A program made the translations under genes and the position numbers. The notes under the pieces are model-generated. The model was not told the origin of the DNA. It searched no databases and was given only the letters and a program-made list of their open reading frames with translations. 64,000 bases of DNA from Dasypus novemcinctus (lineage: Eukaryota; Chordata; Mammalia; Cingulata; Dasypodidae), in contig NC_080678.1 in NCBI RefSeq assembly GCF_030445035.2, forward strand, positions 117,061,947 to 117,125,946, read 5' to 3'. Every line of letters starts with the position of its first letter. The first letter of the stretch is position 1. Shown here in pieces: positions 11,510 through 24,170 of this stretch.

Positions 11510-14500
11510 GTAACTGGGATTTCGAGGGGGTGGGAGCTGCCAGGTTGGGTGGGCCCAGCTGGCCGGCTGAGCTCAGGGTGGGCTCTAGAAGGCGGCAGGC
11601 CAGGGGCTGCTCCTTGTGCCTGGCCCTGGGTGGGGGGCTTACTCTCTCCCCCCGACGCCCACTGAGACGGCGCCAGGTCCTGCCGCAGCTGCTCGTTCCC
11701 TTCCCTCGGTGCTTCCCTTCGCCTTGGAAAGGAGCCCTCTGCAACTCCTGGCCAAGTCCAGGTAACACTCTTAAGGCTCTGCTGTGTGTCAGGAACTATT
11801 CTAGGCACAGGATCCATGATGTGAGCAAACGCCCTCTTCCCTCTGCATTTAGCAGGGGACACAGAGGACAATCAGCTGCATTGCATGAGAGGACGCCATC
11901 CCAGCCAAGAGGCAGGGGTGGAGCAGGGCTGGGGATGGCGGGAGCCAGGAAGGCAGCTCCCTGGGGGTGCCTGGGGAGTGGAGACCAGGATGGAGAGAGG
12001 GGGTGGGCCATGTGGGCTTCTGGGGGTGAGCAGCAGGCAGGGGAGCAGGTGCCCCACGGCCTCGGCACCTGCTTCTCAGAGCTGCCCTTCGGGAGCGCAG
12101 CAACTGCTGGTCTGAGCCATGACTGCCCGAGGACACGGCTGGGTCCTCTTCTGTCCTGTACCTCCTTTTCCAACCCCCCATGTGCAGCTGGTGCTTGTTC
12201 TACCTTCCCACCTCCCCGGCCCCTGGGGCTGGAAGTGCTCGCCTTGTCGGGCCGGCCACTTGGCCTCTGCAGCCTTTGGAGACGGCCACGGGAGACCCAA
12301 GCCTCTTCACCCCCCTCCCAGCACCGCCCTTCCTCCCGGCCCAGCACCGTGCCCTTTGGCTCCTCCCGTGGTGGAGCCCACGCCTTCAGGGCAGTCCGGT
12401 CACATCCTCTGACACCTCCCTTGGAGCGAGCCCTCTGCTGCTTCCACTTGCATCGTTTCTTCTAGCAAACTGGCCCTGTGAGCAGGAACCCTGAGTGCCC
12501 GAGGCCCCAATTCCTGTGCACTCATCACAGGGACTGATTTGTGGGGTGAACCCTGATAAGGCCCCCACTGCGTGCAGAACCTGGGCTGGGGTGTAAAGTG
12601 TGACATGGAGTGATGATTTTCTTATTCCAAGAAAGCAAGGATTACGTTACCCATGGCAGGTGAATCTTGATCCCAACGAGGCTGGCGGGCTCGGTAGGGG
12701 GTCAGGGGACCTCTCTCTGGGGGTCCACAGCCTTCTCAGGACACTTCCTGACTGGGGGCCCCCTGGGGGGAATGGCAGAGGCAGCATGCAGTCCTGGGCG
12801 GGTTCTCTGGCCACTTCCCCCATCAGCCCCGCATCTCTGTGGCTCTGGGCTGACCCCACCTCCACCCCTCCCCCAGGCTGCCTTGCAGGTGTCCCCCTGG
12901 TATGGAAGGTCTACTGCAGGGACACTTTCCTGGCATCTTGGGCTCACGTGGCCTGGGTGACCGCAGACTGCTCTACGCCTGGGGAGGATGGGGCGGTCTG
13001 CTGCGATCAGCGGGGGCCACTCCCTCCCTGCAAGGCTGCTGGAGCAGTGCTCAGCAGACCAAGATCGGGGGCTGCAGAGGTGGGTGCTGGTCTTGCTGCA
13101 CCCATAGGGAGCATCTTGACCCGGCTGCAGCTCCAGGGGCCTGTTTACTGCTTGAAACCCACCTCTCTGAAGTTGGCACAAGGGTGTGAGCCAAGTGTCC
13201 CCTCAGTAAGGGGTGCAGTGACAGACGATGGTTTCCAGGTGCCCCTCCCTGGGCATCTGGGGAAGGGGAGCCCTGAGCCTGGGCTGTCCCCAGGGGCTGG
13301 CCTGGCTTGGGCTGAAACGACCATTCTTGGCTGCGTTGGCCCCTCATTTCTTGTCCCAGGGTCCTCTGTCTGTGCTGATGGATCCCAGCGAGCCCAAGGG
13401 GCCGCAGCCCCCCGTCTCCCTCTCTGAGTGGAGTCACACCCCCTGTTTCCCTGGCTGCTTCTGCGGCATCAGCTTTCCCAGAGCCCATCGAGCCACGTCA
13501 TGAGAAGGAAGGGCCTCTGCGAGCTTCCCGTGGGTGCTGGAAGCAGAGCAGCTTCCCTCGCCCTCCCAGGGCTGCTTGTGGGAGACCCTGGGAGATCTTC
13601 TGCCGGGCCGCTGGCCGCATCTGCAGGCCACTGCCCTGCTCAACAGCAGCCACTGTGGTTCCTGGGTACTGTTTGTCTGTGGTCTCTCTTGACCTGCTGT
13701 GGAGGGTTTATTTGCTCCTTATGTCACACACCCCTGGGCACATTGCCAGGGTGAGGAGACCCTCCCAGGGACCTGGAGGCCACCTGCGACTTGAGCACTG
13801 GTGTGTCGGCTGGTTCCCCTCGCGCCCGCTGCTGGGCCCCTGCCCCAGCTGGGGATGGTAAAATCAGTCTCCCTCTCCCACAGGCCTGCCGTCTGGACTC
13901 GTGCCAGAGAGCCGACCCCAAAGGTCAGGGCATCGAGACGTGCTGGGACCTGGATTGGGCTGAGCAAGAGGCGTGGCCCGGCACAGACCCCCACCGAAAT
14001 TGCCACCACCGTGCCCACCCCTGGGGGCATGTGTGCCTGTCCCCAGCCCCTCCTGTGCCGGGTCCCTCGGGAGGGCAGGGAGGGCTACTGTGGCATGCAG
14101 GCCCATCCCCGGTGGCCACCCAGGGTGGGAGGTGACTGTGGTCACCTGGTGGAGTAGGGATGGGGAGGACAGGGGGCTGGGCCGCCAGGAGGGAGGACAG
14201 CAGAGAAGGCTTTCCTGGGAGGTAGGGAGGCAGTGGCAGGCAGGAGCCTGTGGGAGCCAAGCCTCCGAGCCCTGCACCTGCTCTACTGTCACATCGCTCA
14301 TTGCTAACCAAGCACAGATCCAGAGACATGATCAAGAAGGACCTCGAGGTGACAGCTGCAGAGCCCTGACCTCCCAGTGGGTCCTCCTGGGCATCTGCCC
14401 TGGTCGGCCGCCCACCAGCTCCCAGCCCGGGAGGCCTGAAAATGCTGGTCCATGGGCCTCGCCTGGCCAGTTGAACAGCTCTGGGGTGGTCCCCCAGCAC

Positions 14501-16071
14501 CTGTAGTTCAAACAGGCCCCCCGTGACCCACGAGCGGCAGCGGGAACCACAGGAAGGATCTGGAGCAGGTCCCGCGGGCTCTGGAGGTCTGCACTGGCCC
14601 CCGGAGTGTGGCAGCTGCTGCCAGTGTCAGGGGAGGCTGGGGGACGGCGGGCACAGTCGCCATTCCACACCAGCATCCCTCCCTGACTGCCCTTGAACGA
14701 GGACTCCCCATGAGGTCTGGGACAGACCCTGGGCTGCTGGGCCCCCGTCTTTAGAAGACTGCACACGGAGTATTTCAGGAGGGTTGGGAGCTGAGCCCAG
14801 GGAGAGGGGGCTTGGCCCCCCAGGCCTCAGATGAGGGCCCTGAGCCTGACCTTGATGACTCACGGGAGAAGGGGACGGGCACAGTGTGTGCAACGACAGA
14901 GGCAGCAGGGGCCCATGTGGCTGCAGAAACGGGGGGCTTGAGCGACCCCCACAGTGGCCGGGAGGTGGGGGACGTGCCTGGGGACAGTGGAGGTGCTGAT
15001 GGCCAGGTGATCTGAAGAGGCAGAGGGGGCCTCTGGCAAGGCCTTTGGGTGGGGCTCTGCCCACTGATTTCTGCATTCCAAGTAATCCTCGCCCCCTTAG
15101 CTCCAGCCTTCTCCCTCCAGTGGGTCTCCACCCAAGCTCTCTCTGCTCTCCAGAATTCATCAGCCCGGGCTCTGCGGGGGCGTGGGCTCTGCACATCAGG
15201 CTGACCAACCACCTGGGGGTGGCGTGGGCCCTGGACAGGGCCAGGGGCAGCGCTCAGGACGCCGGGCCCCGGGGACACCCGGGCTTCGGCAGCGAGGCCC
15301 GCCTCCCAGCCTTGCTGGCCGCAGAGCGCACGGCTTTCCCTGTGCAGCCACGAGCAGGCCCCTCACCATCTCGGAGTCTCCTTCCTCTTCTGCTGAATGA
15401 GGATAGTCAATATACGTACTCTTTTGTTTCAATAAAAAGAATTATTTATTTTTAAAGAAGTTTTAGATTACATAAAAGTTTACGTCGAAAATATAGGGGA
15501 TTCCCATATCCCCCCTCCCCCCAGTTTCCCCCATTAGCAACATCCTTCGTTAGTGTGGTACATTGTGACAGCTGATGAACCCGTATTGAAGCATCGCTAC
15601 TAACCAGGGACTATAGCTTACATTATGGTACTGGGCCATGTCGTAGGTTTTGACAAAATGTATAAAGGCCTGGTTCTGTCATGGCAATGTCATTCAGAAC
15701 AATTCCAATGTCCCCCAAATCCCCCATTTTATACCTATTCTCCCCCTCTCCTCCCCTCAACCTCTGGTGGCCACTGCCTTCATATCAATGACACAAGTTC
15801 TATTGCTTGAGTAATAGTAAGTCTATTCCAGCCCATAGTTGCGTTCCCCCCATGGTGGTTCGTTCCTCGTTGAGGACCTGGGGATGGTGATGCCCCTCCT
15901 GTTTCCGGTTGAGAGGGGCTTAGATCCCGGGGGGCAGTGCACACATCCCTTAGGTTGCTTGCCTGTTAAACATGCGATGCCCACGACGTGCTTTAGCACC
16001 GTTGCTCGCACACGGTCAAGGCGCAGCATCTTGGCTGGTGTTACACCTGATACTATTACTGTCCTTTTCAG
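11510..16071. other. FRMPD2: Intron with MIR-like pieces and an old L1 3' fragment
   Basis: Unclassified GC-rich sequence to about 15.4 kb, with MIR-like text near 11770-11870. A reverse-oriented L1 3'UTR fragment lies at about 15450-15960, ending roughly 100 bases before the next exon. No further exon was recognised. Confidence 0.45.
15450..15960 (-). mobile_element. Old L1 3'UTR fragment
   Basis: Starts with tttttaaagaagttttagatt and a C-rich block, then shares long similarity (gaacaattccaatgtccccc) with the fragment at 37.5 kb. It is the 3' end of an older, xenarthran-type L1 without coding sequence. The right boundary is approximate. Confidence 0.65.
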
Positions 16072-16223
16072 ACCGACAAAGGGAACTCCTGCCTGGTGCT
16101 CCAGACCCTCCACATGGCGCTCCTGAATGGGTGGCGTTTGGAGGTGACGTGTGATGTCGGGTCCGCGGTGGGCGCCGTCTTCCATGTCATCACGTCCTTC
16201 CTGACCTTGGGCCTATGTGAAAA
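16072..16223 (+). pseudogene. FRMPD2: FRMPD2 FERM exon, phase-breaking deletion near its end
   Basis: Acceptor ctgtccttttcag, then TDKGNSCLVLQTL and LEVTCDVGSAVGAVFHVITS, a clear FERM N-lobe match. The best donor is GAAAA|GTGGGC. The exon starts in phase 0 and is 152 bases, so it ends in phase 2, whereas the next exon needs phase 1: the exons no longer join in frame. Against the family as I recall it, about 23 bases are missing between ITSF and the donor. Confidence 0.75.
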
Positions 16224-17961
16224 GTGGGCATCAGCTGAGCAGCCTGCACCTGGGCCAGTTCATGCGGGTGCCGGATGCTGAGCTCCGGGCCTTCTGACCG
16301 CCTTAGGCTGGGACACCCCTCTCGGCGCACTTGGAAACGAGCTGGCATGGGAAGGCATCCAGTGCGCCTTGGGCAGGTGGTTCTAAGGAAACACCCGTGT
16401 GGGACGTTGTGGGTCTGGGGGCTGGCTGGCTCTGGCTGCTCAGCCTCCGTGGTTTGAGTTAGACGAGCAATGTTAAAAACGTGTCTGTTGAGACCTGCTG
16501 GACTGACGGGCTCTGGTTCCAATCCCCAGCCCATCCCCAGCTGAGTTGACTCTGTCTTAAGGATCTGCAGGGCAAGGGGGTCTCCACCTGCTTCCCATCC
16601 CTGCCCTTCACTTGAGGGGCTTGATGTCCATCACCCAAATGCCCCTTTAATCTCAATGTGGGGTGATGGGGAAGAGACCGGGTTGGGGCAGGCAGGCCTG
16701 CGGCTTTGACCCTGGCTCCCCCAGCCCACCTTGCACACGTCCCATCGCCATGCCTCGTCCCCCTCCCCAGCCGAGGTCGTAATGGGAAGCTCACAGGCTC
16801 ATGGTCAGTGTGCCACAGGGTGGCTAAGGAGGGGGGTGGACCATGCTGTTATGTCCCTATGGTCTTCACCAGCATCTCCAAGAGACCCCCCACCCCCAGA
16901 TAAACATTACAACCATAATGTGTTCCATGAGCTCAACTGACGTTCGCTCCATCTTTGTAGGGTGAGAATCCTAGCATCTTGAAGCAACGTGTTCTTATTG
17001 CGCCGTATCACGCAACCTCATGAGAACAGTGTCCTTGCTCCATGGATACTGCCTTGAGGCTTGCCCCTACCTGCCTCTCCTTGCCAGGGGGCCTCCCCGA
17101 GCCCCTCCCGGGGGCATCGTCCAGAGCTGCTTAGCTAGGGGGCCTCCGGGAACCCCACTCAACAGGGCCCATGCCTGTGGGTTTATATAAACCAGTGTGT
17201 GTGGGGTTTGCCAGCCACACTCTTCTGGGAGCTCCCTGTCTTGGGGAGCCTTGGCCCTTACGGAAGGGTGAGGGGGGGGTGAGACTGGGGCACCAAGTGA
17301 TGCCTGCTGGTGGCATTCTAGACACTCTTCACCCCCACGAGACATGTGCCTTTAGGAGAAGAGGCTGGTTACGTGTTTTAAAGCTCTGCCTTCCAAAACT
17401 CGGGATCATGCCACTCCCAGGTGGCCTGTGGAGAAGGCAGCCACTTCTAAGGAGAGCGGTGGGTGGGCCACCAAGCAGGGCCCGGGAGACCTGCAGTGCC
17501 CCAGGGCAGGTGGGGAAGGGGCTGAGGCTGGCTGGAGGATTCAGAGAGCAGAGAGCTGGCACCGATCTGTGAGGCTCGAGGGGAAACTGGCAGGTGCCTT
17601 CTGGGGCGTCCACCAGCAAGTTGCCAAGATGGAAATTCAGGGCTGAGCAGGTGTGACACCATTTACAGGCCTGGCTGGGAGACCTGGCCATTCCAGCTGA
17701 CACAGAAAGCCTGCATGGCAGGAACTTAAAAAATACATCTCTCCTTTTCTCTCTGAAGATGGTAGCTGGGAGGCAGATAGGAAGTGGAGCCCAGTGCTGA
17801 GCTTCTCTTTTGGGACCCCCTCCTCTGGAGCCCACCCCACAAAAGTCAGGGTGGTGCCAGGTGCCCAGAGGACTCGCTTCCTGTGCTGCCCCCACCCTGG
17901 GCCCTGGGCTCAGGGGCTTCCCGCCTGCTTCACCCTCCAAACACTATTTCCATTTTCACAG
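16224..17961. other. FRMPD2: Intron, no recognised elements
   Basis: No exon, RNA gene or clear mobile element seen. The end is a usable polypyrimidine tract before the AG at 17960-17961. Confidence 0.45.
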
Positions 17962-18111
17962 ACAACGAGTTCTTTTTCCTGGACAATGAAACCAGATTGT
18001 GCAAAATAGCCCCTGAGGGCTGGAGGGAGCAACCGCAGAAGAAAACACCGGGGGTGAACTTCGCGCTCTTTCTGAGGATAAAGGTCTCCGTCAGCCCCTG
18101 GGGCTGCTCCA
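17962..18111 (+). pseudogene. FRMPD2: FRMPD2 FERM exon with 3'-terminal one-base deletion
   Basis: Reads [19 protein letters not shown], then REQPQ and [10 protein letters not shown]: the most conserved FERM segment in the window. Acceptor cattttcacag, donor TCCA|GTGAGT. The last residues of the family are recoverable only in another frame, which implies one base lost at about 18092-18100. Consequence from phases alone: joined to the next exon, translation meets TGA at 18439-18441. Confidence 0.85.
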
Positions 18112-18430
18112 GTGAGTGCTGCCAACTTGCGCGTTTGTTCCTAAAGGGCCTGTCCAGGCCCAAATGGGTCCAGGGACAGACGCTGCCCCTTTAGCCCCCA
18201 GGGCTTCAGTTTCCTCATCCCTGAGGTGGAATACTAACCCCACTCTCGCTTTAAGAATGAGAGGTAATGGAGATGAAAGCCCTTGGTGAACCGTGAGCAA
18301 CAAGTTCTTGTCCTTGATCTCTGTCGATCGAGTCAAGCCCTGAAGAGGAGCGGAAAGCCAGCCCTCTGGCCTCACACTCTCCCTTTCCCACAGCACTCCA
18401 GCAGGCTTTATTCCTGCATTTCTTTCCCAG
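18112..18430. other. FRMPD2: Short intron
   Basis: A 319-base intron with MIR-like wording (cttcagtttcctcatccctg) at 18205-18225 and a normal acceptor tctttcccag. Confidence 0.6.
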
Positions 18431-18567
18431 ACACAGCCTGACAAGACACCAGTTTACCTGCAGCTTCGGAAAGACATCCTAGAGGAGATGCTGTACTGCC
18501 ACCATGAGACCCTGCTGCAGCTGGGGCCCTCGCCCTGCAAGGCGAGCCGGGCAGTTTTCCTCAGGAA
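18431..18567 (+). pseudogene. FRMPD2: FRMPD2 FERM exon with two one-base deletions
   Basis: Three frames are needed to read it. SLTRHQF is in one; after a base lost near 18452 (cagtttacctg), LQLRKDILEEMLYC and TLLQLG follow in another; after a second loss near 18522, LALQGEPGSFPQE appears in a third. Acceptor tttcccag, donor GAA|GTAGGG. It belongs to the FERM central lobe. Each deletion alone would truncate the protein. The third-frame end (PQE) continues correctly into the next exon (QAERK), which confirms the reading. Confidence 0.85.
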
Positions 18568-18697
18568 GTAGGGGCACAAAGCATGGATTTGGGGGTGAGG
18601 TCACTGGAGAAGCAGTTTTGGAATGGGGGAAACTGTTAGTCATGTGGAAGCTCTGCCTTTGAGAAATGTTGGCATCTACCACTGAGACTGGTTAAAC

Positions 18698-18805
18698 TGT
18701 ATCCATCCACCCACCCACCCATCCACCCACTTACCATCAATCCATCCATCCCGTCACTCATGTTTCCATCCACCACCATCCATCCACCCACCCACCCACA
18801 ATTCA
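18698..18805. repeat. (CCAT/CCAC)n simple repeat
   Basis: Imperfect repeats of atcc and accc units (ccatccacccacccaccc) over about 110 bases. Confidence 0.9.
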
Positions 18806-19902
18806 CCTATCCAACACACATTCATTGAGTGCCTTTTGCCAAGCTTTGGGAGATATAAAGATGAGCAAGTCAAGGTTATACATTGTAACAGTTCTAGTCT
18901 AATAGGTCCCTCATAAAAATAATAATCACCATTTATTGATTCCTATCACCACCATCACCACATCATCACCATCAATAGTAAGAGTCAACCTTTACTGAGA
19001 GATCACTGTGTAACAGCCATTGACCTAAGCCTTTTTCATGTATTAATTCATTTGCCCCCCACTGCAACATCACGAAGTTGATGTTATCACTCGCCTTTTC
19101 TACAGGAATGATCTGAGCTCATGTGGCGAGGAATTGGGGAAGTCTAAATATGAGCCCAGCTCTGTCCGGCTCCATGACTGGTGCTGAATCTTCTGGGCTG
19201 CAAGTCTCGCAAATGATGACGTTAACCTTGTGGGCTGAGGCCTTGCTGCCTCGGCAGAACCACATCTAAGTTTCAGTTGACTTAATTCGACTATCATGGT
19301 CTTGTATTATGGTCCTCAGAAAGTTAACTGAGGCTCCTGGATATTTAATGTGCAGATGCCCGAAAGCTGTGAGGGATGATGGTAAGGTACTGCTGAAAAT
19401 GGGGTGTGAGGAGAGACCAAGCTGATGAGCTGAGACAGAGAGCAGAGCAGCTTTGCTCTTAGGCACTTGAAGCCCCCTGCCCATGTTCAAGATAAGACTT
19501 GGCAATAGACCTCAACAGGAATTGAGCAGCTTGACCCAGCAGTGTGAAATGCCACCCAAAAGTGGAGTCCATCTCTGGTTGCATCACTAGGAGCAGAGAG
19601 GGAAAAGCAAGGGGGAAGAAGGTCCTAGCTGGTGTACTGGGTTTTACCTTGGAGGATACTCAGCTGTGCCATGGGACAATAGCTGGGTGTCACTGGGAGT
19701 CTTTAACTTGGAGGAGAGAGGCCCTAGAGAGGGTGTGAGAGCCATATGAAGGCAGGAATCCACAGCTCAAAGGAAAGAGAAAAACAAAGGTTTATACTTC
19801 CTTTAGATGTCTTCAAAAGGTCCCTTGCATCCTTGAGATCTGCTAAACCAGTACATCCTCAGCTTGATGCCTTCTCAATCATGTCTACCTGTCTATTCCC
19901 CT

Positions 19903-20394
<492 letters not shown>

Positions 20395-21593
20395 TTAGAG
20401 TAGGCGTCTACGATAAAGAGAAACCATGCCAGGGATGACGGAGCAGCAACTCTGTACCAGGATGGAAACGAGTCCATTCCCCTCTTACCAGTCCTTCAAG
20501 GCAAGCCCCAACCCACAACTTTCCTGCCCTCCCCTAAGTGGAAAGAAACCCTTCCTCCACCTTCTGGGCCCTTTTGGCAGTCTCTGTCTCCCCCAGCTCA
20601 CACACCACGCCCCTTCCCTTCACGTTGTCTGGGTTTACACCCAGGACTTACTTCATCTTTCAGGTGTGAGCTTCAGAGGAACAGTTCACTCTTCACCCAC
20701 AGCCCTTGGCCAGTACACATTAGTGCTTGCTTGTTTACAAGAGATGGAAAATCAAACAGAGATGGGCTGGAATTACATGTGTGGTTTATTGGCTTGCCAA
20801 CCTGAAGGGCCCAGGGTCTGGGAATGGCTGGATGCAGGAGTAAAGGGTGTCTGCAGGACTTGGGCTCTGGGTGGAGGTATCCTCAGCCAGGTTCACCTTC
20901 AGCAGCTCCTGGATTTCATCCTCCAGGTTCCAGCCCAGCACAAAAGAGTGTTCCTCCCCCACCCCTGTAACCCTATGGAAATCCCCACATTCTGTCCCCT
21001 AGGTCTTGGTAGGGTCATCTGCTCACCCTAGATTAATTGCTATGCAGGGAGGTAGTTGGGTTTGAGACATGAGTCCACTCTAGGAGCCGAGGTTGAGCTC
21101 ACAGTCCCAGAGTGCATGGAGGGAGAATGAGGAAGGACTGTTCCCCAGGGAAAAGGGGAGCTCACTTGCAGAAGGAAGGGAATGGGGACTGCATGGCCAA
21201 ACATACGTGGCTGTCACCAGTGAGCACTCAGTGGTGCGCTGTGCTCCAGCCTTGGTGGACAAAGGAGCCCTGTTTGGCTGAAGCTTTGAGTCATTTCCTG
21301 GACTGCTGGGGTCGCCTGGGCCTGGCTTCGAGGCTGAGAAGAAGCAGCAGCTGGCACCGTGCCAATGCCTTCTTGGTCTTCACAGAGTGCATGGGGTGGA
21401 GCTCTGCCATAGCTTGCAAGCTTCTTCCCAGTAATTGGGTAAAAGAGCAAGGGCAAGGGCGAGTGTTAAAATGGTTCTTTTAGTGCACTGGCTTTCAGAT
21501 ATTTTTGATCTATGATTAAAAAAAAATAATGGCCACTACAATTCAACATATATGTAAATATAACAAATATCAATATTCTGTTTCTTATTTGAT

Positions 21594-21607
21594 TGTATTT
21601 AACTTTT
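21594..21607. repeat. Left target-site duplication of the full-length L1
   Basis: TGTATTTAACTTTT here is repeated exactly at 30701-30714. The second copy is followed by AAAA, giving a TTTT/AAAA cleavage site typical for L1 endonuclease. Confidence 0.93.
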
Positions 21608-24170
21608 TATTTTATTTTTTTAAAAATATTTATTTATTATTATTTTTTTAATTACATTAAAAAAATATATGAGGTCCCATTCAACCCCACCGCCCCCGCC
21701 CCCCACTCCCCCCACAGCAACACTCTATCCCATCATCGTGATACATCCATTGCACCTGGTAAGTTCATCTCTGAGCATCACTGCACCCCATAGTCAATGG
21801 TCCACATCATAGCCCAGACTCTCTCACGTTCCATCCAGTGGGCCCTGGGGGGATCTACAGTGTCCCGTAATTGTCCGTGAAGCACTATCCAGGACAACTC
21901 CACGTCCCGAAAACGCCTCCACATCTCATCTCTTCCTCCTGTTCCCCACACCCAGCAGCCCCCATGGCTACCGTTCCCACACCCATTCCACATTTTCTCT
22001 GTGGACATTGGATTGGTTGTGTCCATTGCACACCTATGTCAAGTGAGGGCTTAGATTCCACATGGGTACTGGATGCACTCTTCCCGCTTCTAGTTGTAGA
22101 CACTCTAGGCTCCATGTTGTGGTGGTTGACCTTCTTCAACTCCATGTTAGCTGAGTGGAGTAAGTCCAATAAGTCAAAGTGTAGGAGCTGAAGTCTGTTG
22201 AGGCTCTGGGCCTGGGTGTCATATTATCAGTCCAGAGATTCAAATCCCCTACATATATCTTAAACTCAGCACCAACTACAATTTCAATAAAGTAGCATGC
22301 AAGTCTTGTGAAAAGAGATCCCCTCTGAGTCCATTTCCATCACGCAGAAACACCAGCTCCAAAGAAGGGCCATCTGTCATGGCAGTGAACCCCTTCTGCC
22401 ATGACCATAGAACCCGTGGGTCTCTTTATCCCTCAAAAGAACCAATACCTGGGGTTGTATCTACCTTATCTGTCTCTTAGACTCTGTTCAGTTGTACATA
22501 GGGGTATTCCTTCTGACAACCTCCAGACTCTTTTTTGGAGACTCACAGCCTTATAATCTCATTTCTTCTTTCCATTTCCCCCTTACATTAGGTCAAACCG
22601 CTTCCCGAAGTCATGTTATTATATGTAGACAGGTATATTCTGCTGTTCCGCATTGAATCTTTAATTCAAGGTCATTTTCTAGTTGCTTCTTCAGCCGGTA
22701 TGTGGTAATGATCCCTCGGTGCCAGGGAGGCTCATCCCCGGGTGTCGTGTCCCACGCTGGGGGGAATGCATCACATCTACACGCTGAGTTTGGCTGTGAG
22801 AGTGGCCACATTTGAGTAACATGAAGGCTGTCAGGAGGAAACCCCCAGGCACAATGCTACTCTAGGCCTTGTTCTTATTGCAGGTGCATAGGCTCAAAAG
22901 TGTAGCCATTAGTATCAAGAGCCCACTGTTGGGCCCTCCTTCCTTCCTGGTTCTTGCCGTTGCACCTGGAGGATTGCCGCTGCTCTCCCAGGGCCCACAA
23001 CAGTGACCCCCCGGCCAGGAGCCCAGTACCCCCCCAGCTGTTGTTTTTAATTGTTTCCACTATGAGTATATATAGACATTACCATATACCCTGGGCATAT
23101 GCCCTGTATAACTCCCTGTCAACCATATATATCCTGTCAATAACATCCCATATCAGTATTCCTCCGCTGCCATGGTTGAACCACTCTGTGATCCAAAACT
23201 TCCCGTAAAGTGAATCCCAACATAATGTCAGCTTCAGAAGAGTCTTAGATCACCAAAATTCATATATACCATATACAGTATTTCACCAAATCCACCATAA
23301 AACCTTTTCCCTTCCACAGCAATAATCTTTTAACTTATTCATATCATATTTCCTGAAACTGATGTACAGATTCCGAAACTATAGTTTTCAAACAAGGTAA
23401 CATTTGTGCTTACTATGTGGTCCATACTTTAGGTTGTACAGTTTTCTACATTTTTTAGTTATCCTATGTTTTGTCTTATGGTTTTCATTATTAGTCTGTC
23501 GTCCCCTATATGTTTTTGGTGTAATATTAGCTGTTTTATATTCATCCTCGTGTACTCTCACATAACTCCTCTTTTGCCCCCTTATTTACCTTTGTTCTAT
23601 CCATTGCACATCCATTTTCCCCTCCCCTTAGGGCCCACAACGCCTGCCAATCTAATGCCCTGGGAGCCGTCCTTTCTCACGAGAGATACAGTTCTCTCTA
23701 TTCGATGGCATTAGTCTTCCCCAGGATATGGGTCCACCCCACCCAATGGTAGAACGCACCTTGGCAAAAGGAGCCTTCAGCTATTCCCTCCGGAGTCCGT
23801 CCCGCATCAGACCATACCCCCTGAGCGTCCTAACCAGGTGACCCTCCTACTTATACTTTGATACGTTTTACTCAACATTTAGTTCTCAGCGAACTTCTGG
23901 CACTCTCCCATGTTTGTATGTTGCCCCTCCCTTCCACCTATTTCTTGGACCATATTACCCCTCTTCCCATCCCCAGCCCCCCTCAAATCCAGAAAACCCC
24001 ACCCAAAGGTAACCCCTTGCCCCCATTTTGTCCCTTCTTTGTGCTCATACTTACCCCCAGCTCATCACAGATTCCACCCCTACAGACATTAACTCACATC
24101 CTTCCTCCACCCCCCGATTTCCAGTAAGCCACTTTTCCAGACTCTAGCTCTCTGAGGCAGTTAACCTATT
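21608..24170 (-). other. L1 3'UTR with G-rich tract
   Basis: The interval between the ORF2 stop and the A-rich tail has no long frame. Near the tail, the - strand carries several runs of G (from + strand C-runs at about 21686-21712), a potential G-quadruplex of the sort known in mammalian L1 3'UTRs. At about 2.56 kb it is long for an L1; a composite of an older element's 3' end is possible, though I see no internal tail or duplication. Confidence 0.75.

Noticed and set aside
16224-17961. Further FRMPD2 exons in long GC-rich ORFs
   Set aside because: The flanking exons are already consecutive in the protein; no missing segment remains.
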